The notes under the pieces: model-generated
The model's input: the letters and a program-made list of their open reading frames with translations, nothing else
What the model was told of the DNA's origin: nothing
Databases searched by the model: none
Origin: Paracoccaceae bacterium
GTDB lineage: Bacteria; Pseudomonadota; Alphaproteobacteria; Rhodobacterales; Rhodobacteraceae
NCBI GenBank assembly: GCA_029244725.1
Contig: JAQWQJ010000060.1
Coordinates: 1-64,000 of the forward strand
Direction: 5' to 3'
DNA: 64,000 nucleotides
Shown here: piece by piece, positions 62,262-64,000 of the stretch
How the letters are laid out: each line of letters begins with the position of its first letter
Numbering within the stretch: the stretch's first letter is position 1
Made by a program: the position numbers and the translations under genes

Positions 62262-63512
62262 ATGCCCGGAACTTATGAGAGAAAAGATTGCAGGCTTTGT
62301 CGAAGCAAAAATCTGGAACGTGTCATTGATTTAGCGCCGACCCCGCCCGGAAATCAGTTCCTAACACGTGATGAACTTCAATCCGAAGACGAACTATATG
62401 ATCTGTTCGTAATGCATTGCCAGGATTGCACGCATTTGCAATTAGGTATGGTAATCGATCCTGAAATTCTTTTTCAACGTGATTACAAATACGTTTCAGG
62501 GACTTCACCAGTTTTTGTCCAACATTTTAAAGAATACTGTGATTGGTCAATTGATCGGTTCAACATTCCCAAGGGTGGTCTAATCGTCGATATTGGATCG
62601 AATGACGGCACTGGACTAAAATGCTACAAAGATAAGGGCTACGACGTTCTAGGCATTGATCCCGCGACCGAGATTGCCGCGGAGGCCACTAATCAGGGCA
62701 TTCCAACTTGGGATGAGTTTTTCGGCGTTAAAATAGCCGAGAAAATTCGTAAAGATTTTGGAAAGGCTGACTTTATCACCTCACATAACGCTTGTGCGCA
62801 TATTGATGATCTTGAGAGCGTGATGAAGGGTGTCGAACATCTGCTAAAAGATGATGGTGTTTTTGTGTTTGAGGTTGGTTACGCAATGGAGGTCTATAGG
62901 AACGCCTATTTTGACACCATTTATCACGAGCATGTCGACTTTCATACTGTGAAGCCTTTGGTCATGTTCTTTGAACGTCTGAACATGGTTGTTATCGACG
63001 TCATCCAGGTTAACGTTCAGGGCGGTTCAATCCGAGTTGCTGTCAAGAAAAGAAACAGCAAAAGTTTATCAGAGGTATCTGAAAACGTGCGGGACTGCGT
63101 TGATCTTGAAATGAAAACCGGTTTTGATGATCCGCAAACTTTTCGTGACTTTTCAGAACGCATCCGTCAGGTCGGTGAGGAATTGCGCAATACTCTGCGG
63201 ACACTACGTGTGTCAGGTAAAAGCATAGCTGCTTATGGAGCGCCTACAAAATCCACTACGTTGCTCACCCACTTTGGGATTGGAAAAGAGGAAATTGACT
63301 ATATCGTTGATGACAACCCCAAAAAGCAGGGTCTGTTCTCACCGGTTAAGCATATTCCTATCGTTAGCAAGGAGAAGCTAGTAGAAAATCCGCCGGATTA
63401 CTTGCTGATACTTGCATGGAACTTTGCAGATTCGATCATGGAAAAGAACGCCAAATTTTCTGAAAATGGCGGCAGGTTTATTTTGCCGATGCCCGAAGTT
63501 AGGATTGTCTAG
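62262..63512 (+). CDS. NDP-hexose C-methyltransferase (TylC3/NovU-like)
   Basis: The 416-residue protein has the three-part layout of sugar C-methyltransferases: zinc-binding N-terminus (CRLCRSKNLERVIDLAPTPP, then MHCQDCTHLQLG), SAM domain (LIVDIGSNDGTGLKCYKDKG, ITSHNACAHIDD), a conserved YHEHVDFHTVKPL, and a C-terminal domain (IAAYGAPTKSTTLLTHFGI, IVDDNPKKQGLFSP). Such enzymes add a branch methyl to a 4-keto-6-deoxy sugar nucleotide, which RfbG would provide. A methyl-branched CDP-sugar is therefore plausible. Confidence 0.9.
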   Translation: MPGTYERKDCRLCRSKNLERVIDLAPTPPGNQFLTRDELQSEDELYDLFVMHCQDCTHLQLGMVIDPEILFQRDYKYVSGTSPVFVQHFKEYCDWSIDRFNIPKGGLIVDIGSNDGTGLKCYKDKGYDVLGIDPATEIAAEATNQGIPTWDEFFGVKIAEKIRKDFGKADFITSHNACAHIDDLESVMKGVEHLLKDDGVFVFEVGYAMEVYRNAYFDTIYHEHVDFHTVKPLVMFFERLNMVVIDVIQVNVQGGSIRVAVKKRNSKSLSEVSENVRDCVDLEMKTGFDDPQTFRDFSERIRQVGEELRNTLRTLRVSGKSIAAYGAPTKSTTLLTHFGIGKEEIDYIVDDNPKKQGLFSPVKHIPIVSKEKLVENPPDYLLILAWNFADSIMEKNAKFSENGGRFILPMPEVRIV

Positions 63513-63526
63513 GAAAGTAGCTAAAG

Positions 63527-64000
63527 ATGTCAGTAATTCTTGTTATTGCTCCACACCCAGATGATGAGGTTTTGGGAGCAGGTGGATTTATTAGAAAATC
63601 ATTTGAACAGGGACATGAGGTTGTCGTTTTAACTGTTTCAGGGCATTTGCCTCCGCTTTACCCACGCGAAGCTTATGAAACGACTGTGCGAGAGGCAGCC
63701 GAAGCTCATAAAATTCTTGGCGTCTCTCAATCGATTAATCTGGAGGTTCCGGCAACGATGGTCGCTACGCATCCGGTGAGCGAATTGAACGGCATGATTT
63801 CAAAAGTGGTCAACGATATTCGACCGCAGAGAGTTCTCATACCTTATCCGGATCGGCATATTGATCACCGAACCATTTTTGATAGCGCATTGGTTGCAAC
63901 AAGACCAGTTGGGTCTGCGGGTGCGGGTATCGAGATCGTTGCGGCCTATGAAACACTTTCCGAAACCCATTGGAACGCTCCGCACATTGAGCCGAATTTC
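63527..64000 (+). CDS. PIG-L family deacetylase, N-terminal part (runs off the window)
   Basis: ATG 63527 has AGGAAAG upstream. The 158 visible codons read VILVIAPHPDDEVLGAGGFI with the zinc-binding PHPDDE motif and PYPDRHIDHRTIFDSAL with the later His. PIG-L/LmbE enzymes remove acetyl groups from N-acetyl sugars. The C-terminal part lies outside the window. It starts 14 bases after the C-methyltransferase stop. Confidence 0.88.
   Translation, partial: MSVILVIAPHPDDEVLGAGGFIRKSFEQGHEVVVLTVSGHLPPLYPREAYETTVREAAEAHKILGVSQSINLEVPATMVATHPVSELNGMISKVVNDIRPQRVLIPYPDRHIDHRTIFDSALVATRPVGSAGAGIEIVAAYETLSETHWNAPHIEPNF

Noticed and set aside
1-64000. CRISPR array or rRNA operon
   Set aside because: No regularly spaced repeats and no rRNA-like stretches were seen in the window.

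Overview
The window looks like chromosome from a Rhodobacterales (roseobacter-type) alphaproteobacterium. The best clues are a TolA-type C-terminal domain, a divergent polysaccharide deacetylase domain and an ScfR-family regulator (XRE HTH plus IrrE-like plus short-chain fatty acyl-CoA domain), all of the kind seen in Rhodobacteraceae, together with a block of serine-cycle genes. No rRNA, tRNA or CRISPR array was found. All assignments come from reading the sequence; nothing was searched.

Region 1 (1-3,600) is a scrapyard of mobile DNA. The end of an IS1595-type element sits at the left edge and has cut off the 5' part of a TolA-like gene. Next is a chimeric secreted protein (ClpP-like protease domain fused to a divergent polysaccharide deacetylase domain), whose gene lies between two 32-bp inverted repeats that look like IS3-family ends, with no transposase between them. 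A secreted pentapeptide-repeat protein and a relic of an IS21 istB gene follow.

Region 2 (about 3,450-8,540, all minus strand) is a small integrative element with the core of a P4/PICI-like satellite: tyrosine integrase, a 58-residue AlpA-like regulator, a primase-polymerase fused to a RepA-like helicase, and several unknown small genes, mostly joined by 1-4 base overlaps. The istB relic truncates its distal end. A hairpin and four G-tracts beyond the primase gene could be its origin.

Region 3 (8,568-14,490) holds an ScfR-type regulator divergent from sgaA-mclA-mtkA-mtkB (serine-glyoxylate aminotransferase, malyl-CoA lyase, malate-CoA ligase), the glyoxylate/acetyl-CoA branch of the serine cycle. 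A 28-bp palindrome plus extra half-sites lies between them.

Region 4 (14,491-24,000) is mixed: an orphan small ORF, a two-gene minus-strand unit (membrane protein and SDR), a large three-domain kinase/M23/class III aminotransferase protein, and an aldehyde/isoquinoline oxidoreductase pair with a conserved companion.

Region 5 (24,016-64,000, all plus strand, running off the window) is a very large surface-polysaccharide locus. It opens with an EPS-associated MarR-like regulator and the SAM-cycle genes ahcY and metK; the first sugar gene starts 10 bp after metK. It contains (a) a GDP-heptose-type module (nucleotidyltransferase, CBS-HddA kinase fusion, GmhB, GmhA) interleaved with a NeuB-TIM-barrel fusion and a NeuA-like CMP transferase; (b) an unfamiliar module of class IV aminotransferase, TIM-barrel isomerase, two SDRs, HAD phosphatase, HpcH-type aldolase, KdsB-like CMP transferase, 2-hydroxyacid dehydrogenase and epimerase, perhaps a route to an undescribed CMP-ulosonic acid; (c) a CDP-6-deoxyhexose module (rfbF, rfbG, cupin epimerase, DegT aminotransferase); (d) an SpsF/oxidoreductase/DegT module; and (e) assembly and decoration genes (Wzx-like flippase, Wzy/ligase-like protein, LIC12162-type transferase, sulfotransferase, glycosyltransferases, at least four methyltransferases, a PIG-L deacetylase). 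The locus may thus make a polymer with several rare, methylated and sulfated sugars, with ahcY-metK supplying and recycling SAM. The strongest candidates for undescribed biology are modules (a) and (b), and the IS3-end-flanked chimeric gene.
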